From positions 1 to 48,527 of the forward strand of contig JAIUPE010000015.1 of NCBI GenBank assembly GCA_020160875.1: a stretch of DNA of 48,527 bases, written 5' to 3'. Numbering within the stretch: the first letter of the stretch is position 1; each line of letters opens with the position of its first letter. Of the stretch, positions 26,169 to 35,291 are shown piece after piece. The notes beneath the pieces were generated by a model. That model was given only the letters and a program-made list of their open reading frames with translations. It was not told where the DNA came from and did no database searches. This DNA is from Pseudomonadota bacterium. Lineage in GTDB: Bacteria > Pseudomonadota > Alphaproteobacteria > Rhodospirillales > Rhodospirillaceae. The position numbers and the translations under genes were made by a program.

Positions 26169-27131
26169 ATGCTCAATCCCGTTTTTCCGCATCGTCACCT
26201 CCTCGGCATCGAGGGGCTATCCCCGGCTGAAATCAATCATTTACTGGACCGTTCGGACTATTACGTCGCGCTGAACCGCGCGCCGGAAAAGATGTCGGAT
26301 GCGCTCCGGGGCCGAACCATCGTCAATCTGTTTTTCGAGAATTCGACCCGCACGCGGACGTCCTTCGAGCTCGCCGCCAAGCGGCTGGGCGCGAACGTGA
26401 TCAACATGCAGGTTGAATCGAGCTCGGTCGCCAAGGGCGAGACCCTGATCGACACCGCAGTGACCCTGAATGCGATGCACCCGGATGTCCTCGTCGTACG
26501 CCATCCCGACTCCGGCGCCGTCAAACTGCTGGCCGATAAGGTCAATTGCGGCGTGGTGAACGGCGGTGACGGTAGCCACGAACATCCGACCCAAGCTCTG
26601 CTCGATGCGCTGACGATCCGCCGTCGCAAGGGCAAGTTGAACGGCCTTCTCGTGGCGATTTGCGGGGATGTGCTCCACAGCCGCGTCGCGCGGTCGAACT
26701 TCCTGCTCCTGCTCACCATGGGAGCGCGCGTGCGCATCATCGCGCCCCGTACGCTGATCCCCAGCCAAGTGGACCGAATGGGCGTCGAGGTCTTCACCGA
26801 CATGACCGCCGGCCTGAAGGACGTGGATATCGTCATGATGCTGCGTGTGCAGAACGAACGGATGCGCGGCAGTTTCATTCCGTCGGTGCGAGAATACTTC
26901 CACTTCTTCGGCCTGGACCGGGCGAAGCTGGCGCAAGCCAAGCCGGATGCCCTCATCATGCATCCAGGCCCCATGAACCGCGGCACGGAAATCGACTCAG
27001 ATGTCGCGGACGACTTTGAACGCAGCGTCATCCGCGAGCAGGTAGAACTCGGCGTCGCCGTGCGCATGGCCGTTCTCGAGATTCTTGCGCTGAACAATCG
27101 GGATGTCCAAGCGCGGAAGGCCGCATCATGA
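26169..27131 (+). CDS. pyrB: Aspartate carbamoyltransferase catalytic subunit
   Basis: This 320-residue enzyme joins carbamoyl phosphate and aspartate in pyrimidine synthesis. The carbamoyl-phosphate loop [19 protein letters not shown] is clear, as are the SVAKGET loop, [25 protein letters not shown] and [13 protein letters not shown]. It overlaps the next gene by ATGA. With a pseudo-dihydroorotase next door it probably assembles into a complex with it, as known for other bacterial PyrB with inactive PyrC' partners. No regulatory PyrI is present. Confidence 0.97.
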   Translation: MLNPVFPHRHLLGIEGLSPAEINHLLDRSDYYVALNRAPEKMSDALRGRTIVNLFFENSTRTRTSFELAAKRLGANVINMQVESSSVAKGETLIDTAVTLNAMHPDVLVVRHPDSGAVKLLADKVNCGVVNGGDGSHEHPTQALLDALTIRRRKGKLNGLLVAICGDVLHSRVARSNFLLLLTMGARVRIIAPRTLIPSQVDRMGVEVFTDMTAGLKDVDIVMMLRVQNERMRGSFIPSVREYFHFFGLDRAKLAQAKPDALIMHPGPMNRGTEIDSDVADDFERSVIREQVELGVAVRMAVLEILALNNRDVQARKAAS

Positions 27132-28471
27132 GCGTCGCGAAGCCCGGCCGCATTGCCTACATCAATGCCCGCGTCGTCGATCCCGCGTCGGGCTTCGATG
27201 GACCCGGCGAGGTTCTGACCAGTGGGCAGGAAATCCTAGATATCGGCTCCAAGTTATTCGACGGCAAGGTTTCGGCCGATACACAGGTCGTGGACTGCCA
27301 AGGCATGTGCCTCGCGCCCGGTCTTGTGGACATGCGTGTTCAACTGCGCGAACCGGGCGAAGAACATAAAGAGAGCCTGAAGAGTGCCGGCGAAGCCGCC
27401 GTCGCGGGCGGGGTCACGACGATGGTGTGCCTGCCCAACACCAACCCCGTCGTAGACGATGAACCGACGCTGGAGTTTGTGGCCCGGCGTGCGCGCCAAC
27501 TGGCGCTGACAAAGGTCTATTGCTACGGCGCAGTCACTAAAGGCCTGCAAGGTAAAGAGCTGGCCGAGATGGGGCTTCTCTCTAAAGCCGGCGCGCTGGC
27601 GTTCACGGATGCGACCCGGGCTATCGCGGATGCACAAGTCATGCGCCGCGCGCTGCAATACGCCGCCACCTTTGGCTTGATGATCGTTCAGCATCCGGAA
27701 GAACCGACTCTCGCTGGCGGCGTCATGAACGCCGGCGAGATTGCGACGCGCATGGGCCTATCGGGCATTCCGCGCGAAGCGGAAATCATCATGCTCGAGC
27801 GCGACATCCGCCTCACGGCCATGACCGGCGGCCGCTATCACGCCGCGCACATTTCCACGGCCGACAGCGTGGAGATCATCGCCCGCGCCAAAAAGCAGGG
27901 CCTGAATGTCACATGCGATACGGCACCCTTCTATTTTTCGCTGAATGAACTGGCGGTCGGCGATTATAAGACCTTCGCCAAACTCTCACCGCCCCTACGT
28001 AACGAGCAGGACCGGCAGGCTATCGTCGCAGGTTTGAAATCCGGCGTGATCGACGCCATCGCCAGCGACCACGCACCGCACGATCAGGACAGCAAGCGTC
28101 TTCCCTTCCCGCAAGCCGCGTTCGGTGGCAGCGGCCTCGAGACCTTGCTCGCGGTCTCGCTTGATCTTTTCCATAACGGCGATATGCCGCTGATTGAGGT
28201 GATACGCCGCTTGACGTCCGGGCCGGCAAAATTGCTCGGCCTTGAGGCGGGACGTCTCACGCGCGGACAGAAAGCCGATCTCGTGATCTTCAATCCGGAT
28301 GAAAGCTGGAAGGTGATCGCGGACGCGTTCAAATCGAAATCCAAGAACTCCCCGTTCGACGGACGGCCTGTTCAGGGCCGCGTCTTGCGCACGGTCATCG
28401 ATGGACGCGCGGTATATGATGTTCTTGGCGCCGCACAGGCGCCGGCCCGCCTTACTGCGGCCAAGGCCTGA
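27128..28471 (+). CDS. pyrC: Dihydroorotase-like protein, probably non-catalytic (PyrC')
   Basis: This 447-residue protein has the class I dihydroorotase fold, with [19 protein letters not shown] (residues 64-80), [27 protein letters not shown] and ASDHAPHD. The metal motif HxH expected in LVDMHVHLREPG is Arg70 and Gln72, so both first metal ligands are lost. The other ligands (Asp in FTD, His in QHPEE, His in AAHIST, Asp in SDHAPH) are kept. This is the pattern of bacterial pseudo-dihydroorotases that support PyrB without catalysis. It overlaps pyrB and plsY at both ends. A separate active dihydroorotase would then be needed elsewhere in the genome. Confidence 0.88.
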   Translation: MSVAKPGRIAYINARVVDPASGFDGPGEVLTSGQEILDIGSKLFDGKVSADTQVVDCQGMCLAPGLVDMRVQLREPGEEHKESLKSAGEAAVAGGVTTMVCLPNTNPVVDDEPTLEFVARRARQLALTKVYCYGAVTKGLQGKELAEMGLLSKAGALAFTDATRAIADAQVMRRALQYAATFGLMIVQHPEEPTLAGGVMNAGEIATRMGLSGIPREAEIIMLERDIRLTAMTGGRYHAAHISTADSVEIIARAKKQGLNVTCDTAPFYFSLNELAVGDYKTFAKLSPPLRNEQDRQAIVAGLKSGVIDAIASDHAPHDQDSKRLPFPQAAFGGSGLETLLAVSLDLFHNGDMPLIEVIRRLTSGPAKLLGLEAGRLTRGQKADLVIFNPDESWKVIADAFKSKSKNSPFDGRPVQGRVLRTVIDGRAVYDVLGAAQAPARLTAAKA

Positions 28472-29079
28472 TGCCCGCCGACTTTCCGCTTTGGCTTTAT
28501 GTCGCCGCGCTCGCCGGCGGCTACCTCGCGGGCTCGATCCCCTTCGGCCTCGTGCTCACGAAACTCGCGGGCCTTGGCGATATCCGGAGCATAGGTTCAG
28601 GCAATATCGGCGCGACAAATGTGCTGCGCACGGGCCGCAAAGGCCTGGCGGCGGCAACGCTACTTCTCGACGGCGGCAAGGGAGCGATCATTGTTGTCGC
28701 ACTCAAACTGCTCACCAACGATCCGCTCGTTCCGCTCATTGGCGGTTTCGGCGCCATCCTCGGTCATAACTTTCCCGTTTGGTTAAAGTTCAAGGGCGGA
28801 AAAGGGGTTGCCACAACCTTCGGCGTGATGATCGCCGCGGCACCGATAATCGGTGTCATGGCTTGCGCGACCTGGATCATCGTCGCGGCCATCGCACGAA
28901 TCTCCTCGCTCTCGGCTTTGGTCGCGCTCGCACTCGCGCCGATCTATGCTTACTTCTTCGGCTATCCGAACGAAGCGATAGAGTTCGCGGCCTTGGGGAT
29001 TTTGGGCTGGATCCGCCACGCCTCCAACCTTCAACGACTTCTGCGGGGCGAAGAGCCACGTATCGGCGCGAAAAAGTGA
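28471..29079 (+). CDS. plsY: Acyl-phosphate glycerol-3-phosphate acyltransferase
   Basis: This 202-residue inner-membrane enzyme makes lysophosphatidic acid from acyl phosphate and glycerol-3-phosphate. The three PlsY motifs are visible: GSIPFGLVLTKLAG followed by IRSIGSGNIGATNVLRTG, then GHNFPVWLKFKGGKGVATTFG, and the third near YPNEA. About five membrane spans alternate with these loops. Its start codon overlaps the pyrC stop by one base (TGATG). Its stop is 3 bp from the dprA start. Confidence 0.96.
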   Translation: MPADFPLWLYVAALAGGYLAGSIPFGLVLTKLAGLGDIRSIGSGNIGATNVLRTGRKGLAAATLLLDGGKGAIIVVALKLLTNDPLVPLIGGFGAILGHNFPVWLKFKGGKGVATTFGVMIAAAPIIGVMACATWIIVAAIARISSLSALVALALAPIYAYFFGYPNEAIEFAALGILGWIRHASNLQRLLRGEEPRIGAKK

Positions 29080-29082
29080 GCC

Positions 29083-30204
29083 ATGGCTGACCGCGCGCAT
29101 CAGGAACTTCTGTCCTGGATCAGGTTGACGCGCAGCGGAGGGATCGGCACCAAAACCTTCCGCCAACTGCTCGAACGCTTCACAACCGCAACCGAGGCCA
29201 TCGAACGCCTGCCGGAATTCGTCCGCTCCGGCGGGCGTCCTTTAAAGCTGCTGCCTGCGGCGGACGCCGAACGGGAGTTTCACGCCGCGCACCGGCTTGG
29301 GCTTACCTATGTCACCTGGCGGCATCCGCACTTTCCAGAACCCTTGAAGGCCATCGAGGATGCGCCGCCGTTGCTGGTCGTCAAAGGCCTGACGGAGGTC
29401 CTTGCCCAACCGATGATCGCCATCGTCGGGGCACGCAATGCAACGATGAATGGCCGCAAGATGGCACGCATCCTCGCCACCGGACTGGTGAGCGAAGGGC
29501 TTGTTGTCCTGTCCGGCATGGCCCGGGGCGTTGACGGCGCAGCGCACGAAGGCGCCTTAGGCGCCGCCGGCGGACGAACCGTAGCTGTCCTTGCGGGCGG
29601 CACCGACGTCATCTATCCGCCCGAGCATGCAAAGCTTCACGCGCAGATCGCTGAGTCCGGGGCGGTCGTTTCCGAGATGCCGCCCGGCACCGAGCCCCAA
29701 GCCCCCTTATTCCCGCGCCGGAACCGGATCATTTCCGGCGCCAGCGCCGGTGTGGTGGTCGTTGAGGCGACCTTGCGCTCGGGGTCGCTCATCACGGCCC
29801 GCCTCGCCGCAGACCAAGGCCGGGATGTTTTCGCTGTGCCCGGCTCACCCCTCGACCCCCGGGCCCACGGTCCGAACAGCTTGATTCGGGACGGGGCCAT
29901 CCTCGTGCAATCTAAAGACGATATTTTAGATAATTTACCCCTTAAACGGGCGACTGGCATAAAAAAATCCCCGGGCTCGCATCCGGTTATTCAAGCTATT
30001 GAAAATAATGATAAAAATATGGATGGCGATCTTCGCCTCCAAATCGAGAGCGCGCTGGGCAGCGCCCCGGCCGCCGTTGACGAACTGGTGCGCCAATGCC
30101 AAGTGTCCGCCGCCATCGTCGCCACCGTTTTAATGGAAATGGAACTTGCGGGACGGCTGGAACGATTACCAGGTAATCGGGTGGCGTTAGTCGGAAAGGT
30201 CTGA
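29083..30204 (+). CDS. dprA: DNA-processing protein DprA/Smf
   Basis: This 373-residue protein loads RecA on incoming single-stranded DNA during transformation. It has an N-terminal helical region (LLSWIRLTRSGGIGTKTFRQLLERF), a Rossmann core with IVGARNATMNGRKMARILA, VLSGMARGVDGAAHEGAL, TVAVLAGGTDVIYPPEH, FPRRNRIISGASAGVVVVEA and GRDVFAVPGSPLDPRAHGPNSLIRDGA. A winged-helix domain closes it (APAAVDELVRQCQVSAAIVATVLMEMELAGRLERLPGNRV). The linker at about 29925-30030 is AT-rich, unlike the rest, and contains an in-phase A7 run. It is last in the ruvX-pyrB-pyrC-plsY-dprA group. Confidence 0.96.
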   Translation: MADRAHQELLSWIRLTRSGGIGTKTFRQLLERFTTATEAIERLPEFVRSGGRPLKLLPAADAEREFHAAHRLGLTYVTWRHPHFPEPLKAIEDAPPLLVVKGLTEVLAQPMIAIVGARNATMNGRKMARILATGLVSEGLVVLSGMARGVDGAAHEGALGAAGGRTVAVLAGGTDVIYPPEHAKLHAQIAESGAVVSEMPPGTEPQAPLFPRRNRIISGASAGVVVVEATLRSGSLITARLAADQGRDVFAVPGSPLDPRAHGPNSLIRDGAILVQSKDDILDNLPLKRATGIKKSPGSHPVIQAIENNDKNMDGDLRLQIESALGSAPAAVDELVRQCQVSAAIVATVLMEMELAGRLERLPGNRVALVGKV

Positions 30205-30317
30205 ATTTTTTAACTTTTCCGAGCTATCAGCCGGAGTTTACACGCCGTGGGAGATATCAAAAGCGGGCTCGCCGCTCCCCATTTCGGCGTCGATGTGGGT
30301 AACCGATAGGTCGTCCG

Positions 30318-32990
30318 ATGCAGGTCGTTATCGTTGAGTCGCCGGCTAAGGCGAAGACCATAAATAAGTATCTCGGCACCGACTATAAGGTGCTCGCCTC
30401 CTATGGTCATATCCGTGACTTACCGCCTAAGGATGGCTCGGTCCGTCCCGACGAAGACTTCGCCATGGATTGGGAAGTCGACGCCTCGTCACAAAAGCAT
30501 CTCAAGGAAATCGTCACCGCGCTGAAGGGCGCCAAGGGCCTGATTCTCGCGACCGACCCGGATCGCGAGGGCGAAGCGATCTCCTGGCATGTGCTTGAAG
30601 AGCTGAACCGCAGCAAGGCCCTGAATGGCCAACCGGTCAAGCGCGTGACCTTTAACGCCATCACTAAAAAAGCCGTTCTGGAAGCTATGGAGCATCCACG
30701 CGAGCTGGACCGCGAGCTGATCGACGCTTACCTCGCACGCCGCGCGCTGGATTATCTCGTCGGCTTCACGCTCTCACCGGTCCTGTGGCGCAAGTTGCCG
30801 GGCAGCAAGTCCGCCGGCCGGGTGCAATCCGTCGCCCTTCGCATGATCTGCGACCGGGAACTCGAGATCGAAAAATTCAAGGCCGAGGAATATTGGACGG
30901 TGGGCGCGGACATGGCGACCGCGGCCAAGGAACCCTTCACGGCCCGCCTCACTCACCTCGACGGGAAGAAGCTCGACAAGTTCGACCTGAATGATGCGAC
31001 AAAAGCCGAACGCGCGGCAGGAATCGTGCGCAGCGGCGCGTTCAAGGTTATCTCCGTCGAAAAGAAGAGCAAGCAACGCCGCCCGTATCCGCCGTTCACG
31101 ACATCGACGTTGCAGCAAGATGCCTCGCGCCGTCTCTACTTCTCCGCCCGTCAGACGATGGATATCGCGCAGAAGCTTTATGAAGGTGTCGAGATCGACG
31201 GCGAAACCACCGGCCTCATCACCTATATGCGAACGGACGGCGTACAGATGGACGCCGACGCGATCAACACGGTGCGCGGATTGATCGGCGACCGCTACGG
31301 CAAGAAGTATCTGCCCAGCGAAGCACGCATTTATAAGACGAAGGCGAAGAACGCCCAGGAAGCGCACGAAGCGATCCGCCCGACAGATCCCGCGCGGACT
31401 CCGGACATCGTTGCGAAGTACGTCACACCGGATCAGCTCAAACTTTATGAACTGATCTGGAAGCGTACCATCGCCAGCCAGATGGAAGCCGCCGTGCTCG
31501 ACCAGGTCTCGGTGGTTGCTTCGACCCCTGACAGTCAGACCAATTTACGCGCCAGCGGCTCGACCATCGTGTTCAAAGGCTTCCTGGAAGCTTATGAAGA
31601 CACCAGCTCCGCGGCCGCAACGACGGCCGAGGAGGACGAAGAAAACCTCGGCAATCTTCTGCCGGCGATGACCGAAGGCCAGCCGCTGTCGGTGATGACG
31701 GTGACACCGGAGCAGCATTTTACGCAGCCCCCGCCCCGCTTCTCGGAAGCCAGCCTCGTCAAAGCGCTGGAAGAACAGGGCATCGGCCGCCCATCGACCT
31801 ACGCCTCGATCATCCAGGTTCTCCAGGATCGCAAATACGTGCGCATGGATAACCGCCGCTTCATTCCCGAAGATCGCGGCCGCGTGGTCATTGCGTTTCT
31901 CGAAAGCTATTTCGAGCGCTATGTAGAATACAGTTTCACAGCCGATCTCGAAGAACAGCTCGACGACATCTCAGGCGGACGCCTGAATTGGAAAAAGGTG
32001 CTCGCCGATTTCTGGCGCGATTTCATCGCCGCTATCGACGGGACCAAGGATCTTACGCGCACCGCCGTGATCGACGCCGTGGATGCGCTGCTCGAACCGC
32101 ACTTGTTCCCCGCCCGCGCCGACGGTAGCAATCCGCGCCAGTGTCCAGCGTGTGCCGAGGGGCGGATCGGCCTCAAATTCGGCAAGTTCGGGTCCTTCAT
32201 CGGCTGCAGCCGCTACCCTGAGTGCCGTTACACACGCCCCCTCGGCGCGCCTGACGCGGGCCCCGGTCAGGCGATGGACGGTCCAAAGGAACTGGGCAGC
32301 GATCCGGCCACCGGTCTCAAGGTCACACTGCGCATTGGTCCCTATGGCCCTTACGTCCAACTTGGCGGCGAAGAGGTCGCGCCCGCACCGGCGCCTCCGC
32401 CCCCTCCCGAGCCGGACGAAGTCACCGCGGACGGAAAGAAGAAAAAGAAGAAAAAGGCCGCCAAGCCCAAGGTTGCGAAGCCGAAGCGAGCTTCACTGCC
32501 GAAGGGCACGGACCCGAATGCCGTCGATCTCGCCCGCGCCCTAAAGCTTTTGTCGCTACCGCGCGAAATCGGCGTGGATCCGGAATCGGGCGAAATGATC
32601 GTGGCCGGCATCGGCCGCTTTGGCCCGTACCTCAAATACGGCGATAAATATCAATCTCTCGGCAAGGACGATGACGTCCTCGAAATTGGCCTCAACCGCG
32701 CCGTCGTCGTGATCGCCGAGGGCCGGAACAAGCCTGGCCGCAAGGGAGCGGGCGCCGCCAAGACGCTCGGCAACCACCCACAAGATGGCCGTGCCATTAC
32801 ATTACGCTCCGGCCGCTTCGGACCCTATGTACAACATGGTCAGGTTCGGGCGACATTGCCCAAGGACATGGACGCCGCCAACATCAGCGTCGATTCCGCC
32901 GTCGCTCTATTGGCTGCGAAAGCCGCCAAGGAACCGGCAACCAAAGGTAAGGGCAAGGGCAAGACAGCCCGTAAAGCAGCGGATGCGTAG
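30318..32990 (+). CDS. topA: DNA topoisomerase I
   Basis: This 890-residue type IA topoisomerase relaxes negative supercoils. The Toprim domain opens the protein (VVIVESPAKAKTINKYLG, SYGHIRDLP, LATDPDREGEAISWH). The catalytic Tyr is Tyr303 in TYMRTDG. A four-Cys zinc ribbon starts at Cys609-Cys612 (CPAC) and is completed by GCSRYPEC. After it come repeats of the IGPYGPYV/RFGPYLKYG type and Lys-rich linkers. Only one zinc ribbon is present, fewer than in E. coli TopA, with the glycine-rich repeats replacing the others, as is usual in alphaproteobacteria. The next gene begins directly at its stop codon. Confidence 0.97.
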   Translation: MQVVIVESPAKAKTINKYLGTDYKVLASYGHIRDLPPKDGSVRPDEDFAMDWEVDASSQKHLKEIVTALKGAKGLILATDPDREGEAISWHVLEELNRSKALNGQPVKRVTFNAITKKAVLEAMEHPRELDRELIDAYLARRALDYLVGFTLSPVLWRKLPGSKSAGRVQSVALRMICDRELEIEKFKAEEYWTVGADMATAAKEPFTARLTHLDGKKLDKFDLNDATKAERAAGIVRSGAFKVISVEKKSKQRRPYPPFTTSTLQQDASRRLYFSARQTMDIAQKLYEGVEIDGETTGLITYMRTDGVQMDADAINTVRGLIGDRYGKKYLPSEARIYKTKAKNAQEAHEAIRPTDPARTPDIVAKYVTPDQLKLYELIWKRTIASQMEAAVLDQVSVVASTPDSQTNLRASGSTIVFKGFLEAYEDTSSAAATTAEEDEENLGNLLPAMTEGQPLSVMTVTPEQHFTQPPPRFSEASLVKALEEQGIGRPSTYASIIQVLQDRKYVRMDNRRFIPEDRGRVVIAFLESYFERYVEYSFTADLEEQLDDISGGRLNWKKVLADFWRDFIAAIDGTKDLTRTAVIDAVDALLEPHLFPARADGSNPRQCPACAEGRIGLKFGKFGSFIGCSRYPECRYTRPLGAPDAGPGQAMDGPKELGSDPATGLKVTLRIGPYGPYVQLGGEEVAPAPAPPPPPEPDEVTADGKKKKKKKAAKPKVAKPKRASLPKGTDPNAVDLARALKLLSLPREIGVDPESGEMIVAGIGRFGPYLKYGDKYQSLGKDDDVLEIGLNRAVVVIAEGRNKPGRKGAGAAKTLGNHPQDGRAITLRSGRFGPYVQHGQVRATLPKDMDAANISVDSAVALLAAKAAKEPATKGKGKGKTARKAADA

Positions 32991-35291
32991 TTGAACCGGG
33001 ACACGTCGCAGAAAAAGGCGAAATCAAAAGGCGCCCATAAAACGCCGCTCCCGACGCGAGACGAAATCCTCAAGTTCATCCAAGAGTCGAGCACGCAGGT
33101 CGGCAAGCGCGAGATTGCGCGCGCCTTCGGGCTCAAGGGCTCAGACAAGATCGCGCTCAAAGCAATTCTGAAGGATTTGAAAGTCTCGGGGGCTGTCGTC
33201 AGCGGTGAAGGCAAGCGCGTGGGCGCTCATGGCGCCATGCAAGCCGTTGACGCCATCGAGGTCACGCACACGGATCGCGAGGGCGACATGTTCGGCAAAC
33301 CCTTGAAGTGGGACTCCGACGCGCCTCCCCCAACGATCCTCGTCCGCCAACCGTCCAAAGTCCTGAAGGGCCGCGAACGACGGTTCACGGTCGGCGTGGG
33401 CGACCGCATCCTCGCGAAGATCATTCCGGCAGGGGATAACAGCTTCGAAGCTCGCCCGATCAAGAAACTCGCCACCGCGCCGGCGCGCCTGCTGGGAGTC
33501 TACGAACCCGGGACCGAAGGCAAAGGCGGTTATCTCCGCCCCGTCGACAAGAAGTACCGCCACGAAGTTTGGATTTCGCAGCGTGACGTGAAGGACGCCG
33601 TAGCCGGCGACCTCGTCGCCGCCGAAGTCTACGAGGAGCCAAAGCACGGTCCGCAGCGCGCGCGCGTTCTCGAACGCCTCGGCCCGATGGATGCGAGCCG
33701 CAATCTCAGCCTGATCGCCGTCCATACCCATGGATTGCCGCATATCTTCTCCGAAGCCGCCGCCCAGCAGGCGCAACGGTCCAAGGCGGCGCCGATGGGA
33801 CAACGCGTCGATCTTCGCCAGGTACCGCTTGTCACCATCGACGGCGAAGATGCGCGCGATTTCGACGACGCCGTCTGGGCAGAGCCCGATTCGGACCCGA
33901 ACAATACCGGTGGTTGGCACCTTCTGGTCGCGATCGCGGATGTCTCCTGGTACGTGCGCCCCGGTGACGCGCTGGACCGCGACGCCTACGCGCGCGGCAA
34001 CTCCGTTTATTTCCCCGACCGCGTCGTTCCAATGTTACCGGAAGAGCTTTCCAACGGTTGGTGCTCGCTGAAGCCGAAGGAAGACCGCCCGTGCCTCGCC
34101 GCGCATATGTGGATCGATGCCGAGGGCAAGCTCCTGCGCCATCAGATCATCCGCGGCATGATGCGCTCCATCGCCCGCCTGACCTATACGCAAGTGCAGC
34201 GCGCGAAGGATGGCCAGCCCGACGACACGACGGGGCCGCTGATGGCCGAGATCATTCCCGCCCTTTATGGCGCCTACGAAGCCTTGGATCGCGCCCGCGC
34301 CAAACGCGGCACACTCGAACTCAACATCGTCGAACGCAAGATCATCGTGGACCGAGAGAGCGGTAAGATCCTCGGCGTCACGCCGCGCGAACGATATGAT
34401 AGCCACAAGCTGATTGAGGAGTTCATGATCGCGGCCAACGTCGCGGCGGCGGAGACCCTCTCGCGTTCAGCGTATCCCGCCGTGTACCGCGTCCATGACC
34501 GGCCGGATCCCGAGCGCATCGAAAACCTTCAGGAAGCGATGGAGAGCGTTGGGCTCAAGTTCCCGAGTCCCGGCGCGGCGCGGCCACAAGAGTTCAACCG
34601 GTTGCTGCGTCAGGTCAAAGACAGTCCGCACGAGAGCATGGTGAACACTCTGGTCCTGCGCACCCAGGCGCAGGCGGTCTACAGCCCGGAGAACATCGGG
34701 CACTACGGGCTGGGCCTGCGCAAATATGTGCACTTTACCTCGCCTATCCGCCGCTACTCGGGCCTTCTTGTGCACCGTGCGCTCATCGCAGCGAACGCGT
34801 TGGGAGAAGGCGGGTGGGATCCGCACCGTGATCAGGACTTGATCGCCGCGACCGAGCATATTTCCTCGACCGAACGCCGCGCGGCGATGGCGGAGCGCCA
34901 GACGGTGGATCGCTTCGCCGCCCTCTATTTGCGCGATCGCACGGGGGCCGTATTCGTGGGCCGCATCAGCGGCGTCAGCCGTTTTGGCGCCTTTGTGACT
35001 CTGGAGGAAACCGGCGCGGACGGCATCTTGCCGATGCGCCACCTTCCCCAGGATTTCTACGACCACGACGAAAAAGGTCACCGCCTGGTCGGCCGCCGCC
35101 GGCGGCTCGAGCTTCGCGTGGGCGATATCATCGATGTTCGCCTTGTGGAGACCGACGAGGTGGCAGGGAGCATCGTCTTCGAATACGCTGATCGAGTCGG
35201 ATCATCGGATCGCGGGAGGCATGACCATGAAAAGCAGCGTGAGCGGCGCCCAAAGCCCGGACGGAAGAAAGTAAGAACCCGCCGGCGATGA
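32991..35291 (+). CDS. rnr: Ribonuclease R
   Basis: The start is a TTG that abuts the topA stop; no earlier ATG fits (766 aa). The order is an N-terminal winged-helix (residues about 20-80), cold-shock domains (about 95-230), the RNB catalytic domain with the metal-binding DGEDARDFDD motif (residues 284-293) and later YAVHRPIRRYSGLL-like SPIRRYSGLLVHR, an S1 domain (GAVFVGRISGVSRFGAFVTLEETGADG) and a short basic tail (KPGRKKVRTRRR). The enzyme degrades structured RNA 3' to 5'. It overlaps the S41 protease gene by ATGA and is coupled to it. Confidence 0.95.
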   Translation: MNRDTSQKKAKSKGAHKTPLPTRDEILKFIQESSTQVGKREIARAFGLKGSDKIALKAILKDLKVSGAVVSGEGKRVGAHGAMQAVDAIEVTHTDREGDMFGKPLKWDSDAPPPTILVRQPSKVLKGRERRFTVGVGDRILAKIIPAGDNSFEARPIKKLATAPARLLGVYEPGTEGKGGYLRPVDKKYRHEVWISQRDVKDAVAGDLVAAEVYEEPKHGPQRARVLERLGPMDASRNLSLIAVHTHGLPHIFSEAAAQQAQRSKAAPMGQRVDLRQVPLVTIDGEDARDFDDAVWAEPDSDPNNTGGWHLLVAIADVSWYVRPGDALDRDAYARGNSVYFPDRVVPMLPEELSNGWCSLKPKEDRPCLAAHMWIDAEGKLLRHQIIRGMMRSIARLTYTQVQRAKDGQPDDTTGPLMAEIIPALYGAYEALDRARAKRGTLELNIVERKIIVDRESGKILGVTPRERYDSHKLIEEFMIAANVAAAETLSRSAYPAVYRVHDRPDPERIENLQEAMESVGLKFPSPGAARPQEFNRLLRQVKDSPHESMVNTLVLRTQAQAVYSPENIGHYGLGLRKYVHFTSPIRRYSGLLVHRALIAANALGEGGWDPHRDQDLIAATEHISSTERRAAMAERQTVDRFAALYLRDRTGAVFVGRISGVSRFGAFVTLEETGADGILPMRHLPQDFYDHDEKGHRLVGRRRRLELRVGDIIDVRLVETDEVAGSIVFEYADRVGSSDRGRHDHEKQRERRPKPGRKKVRTRRR

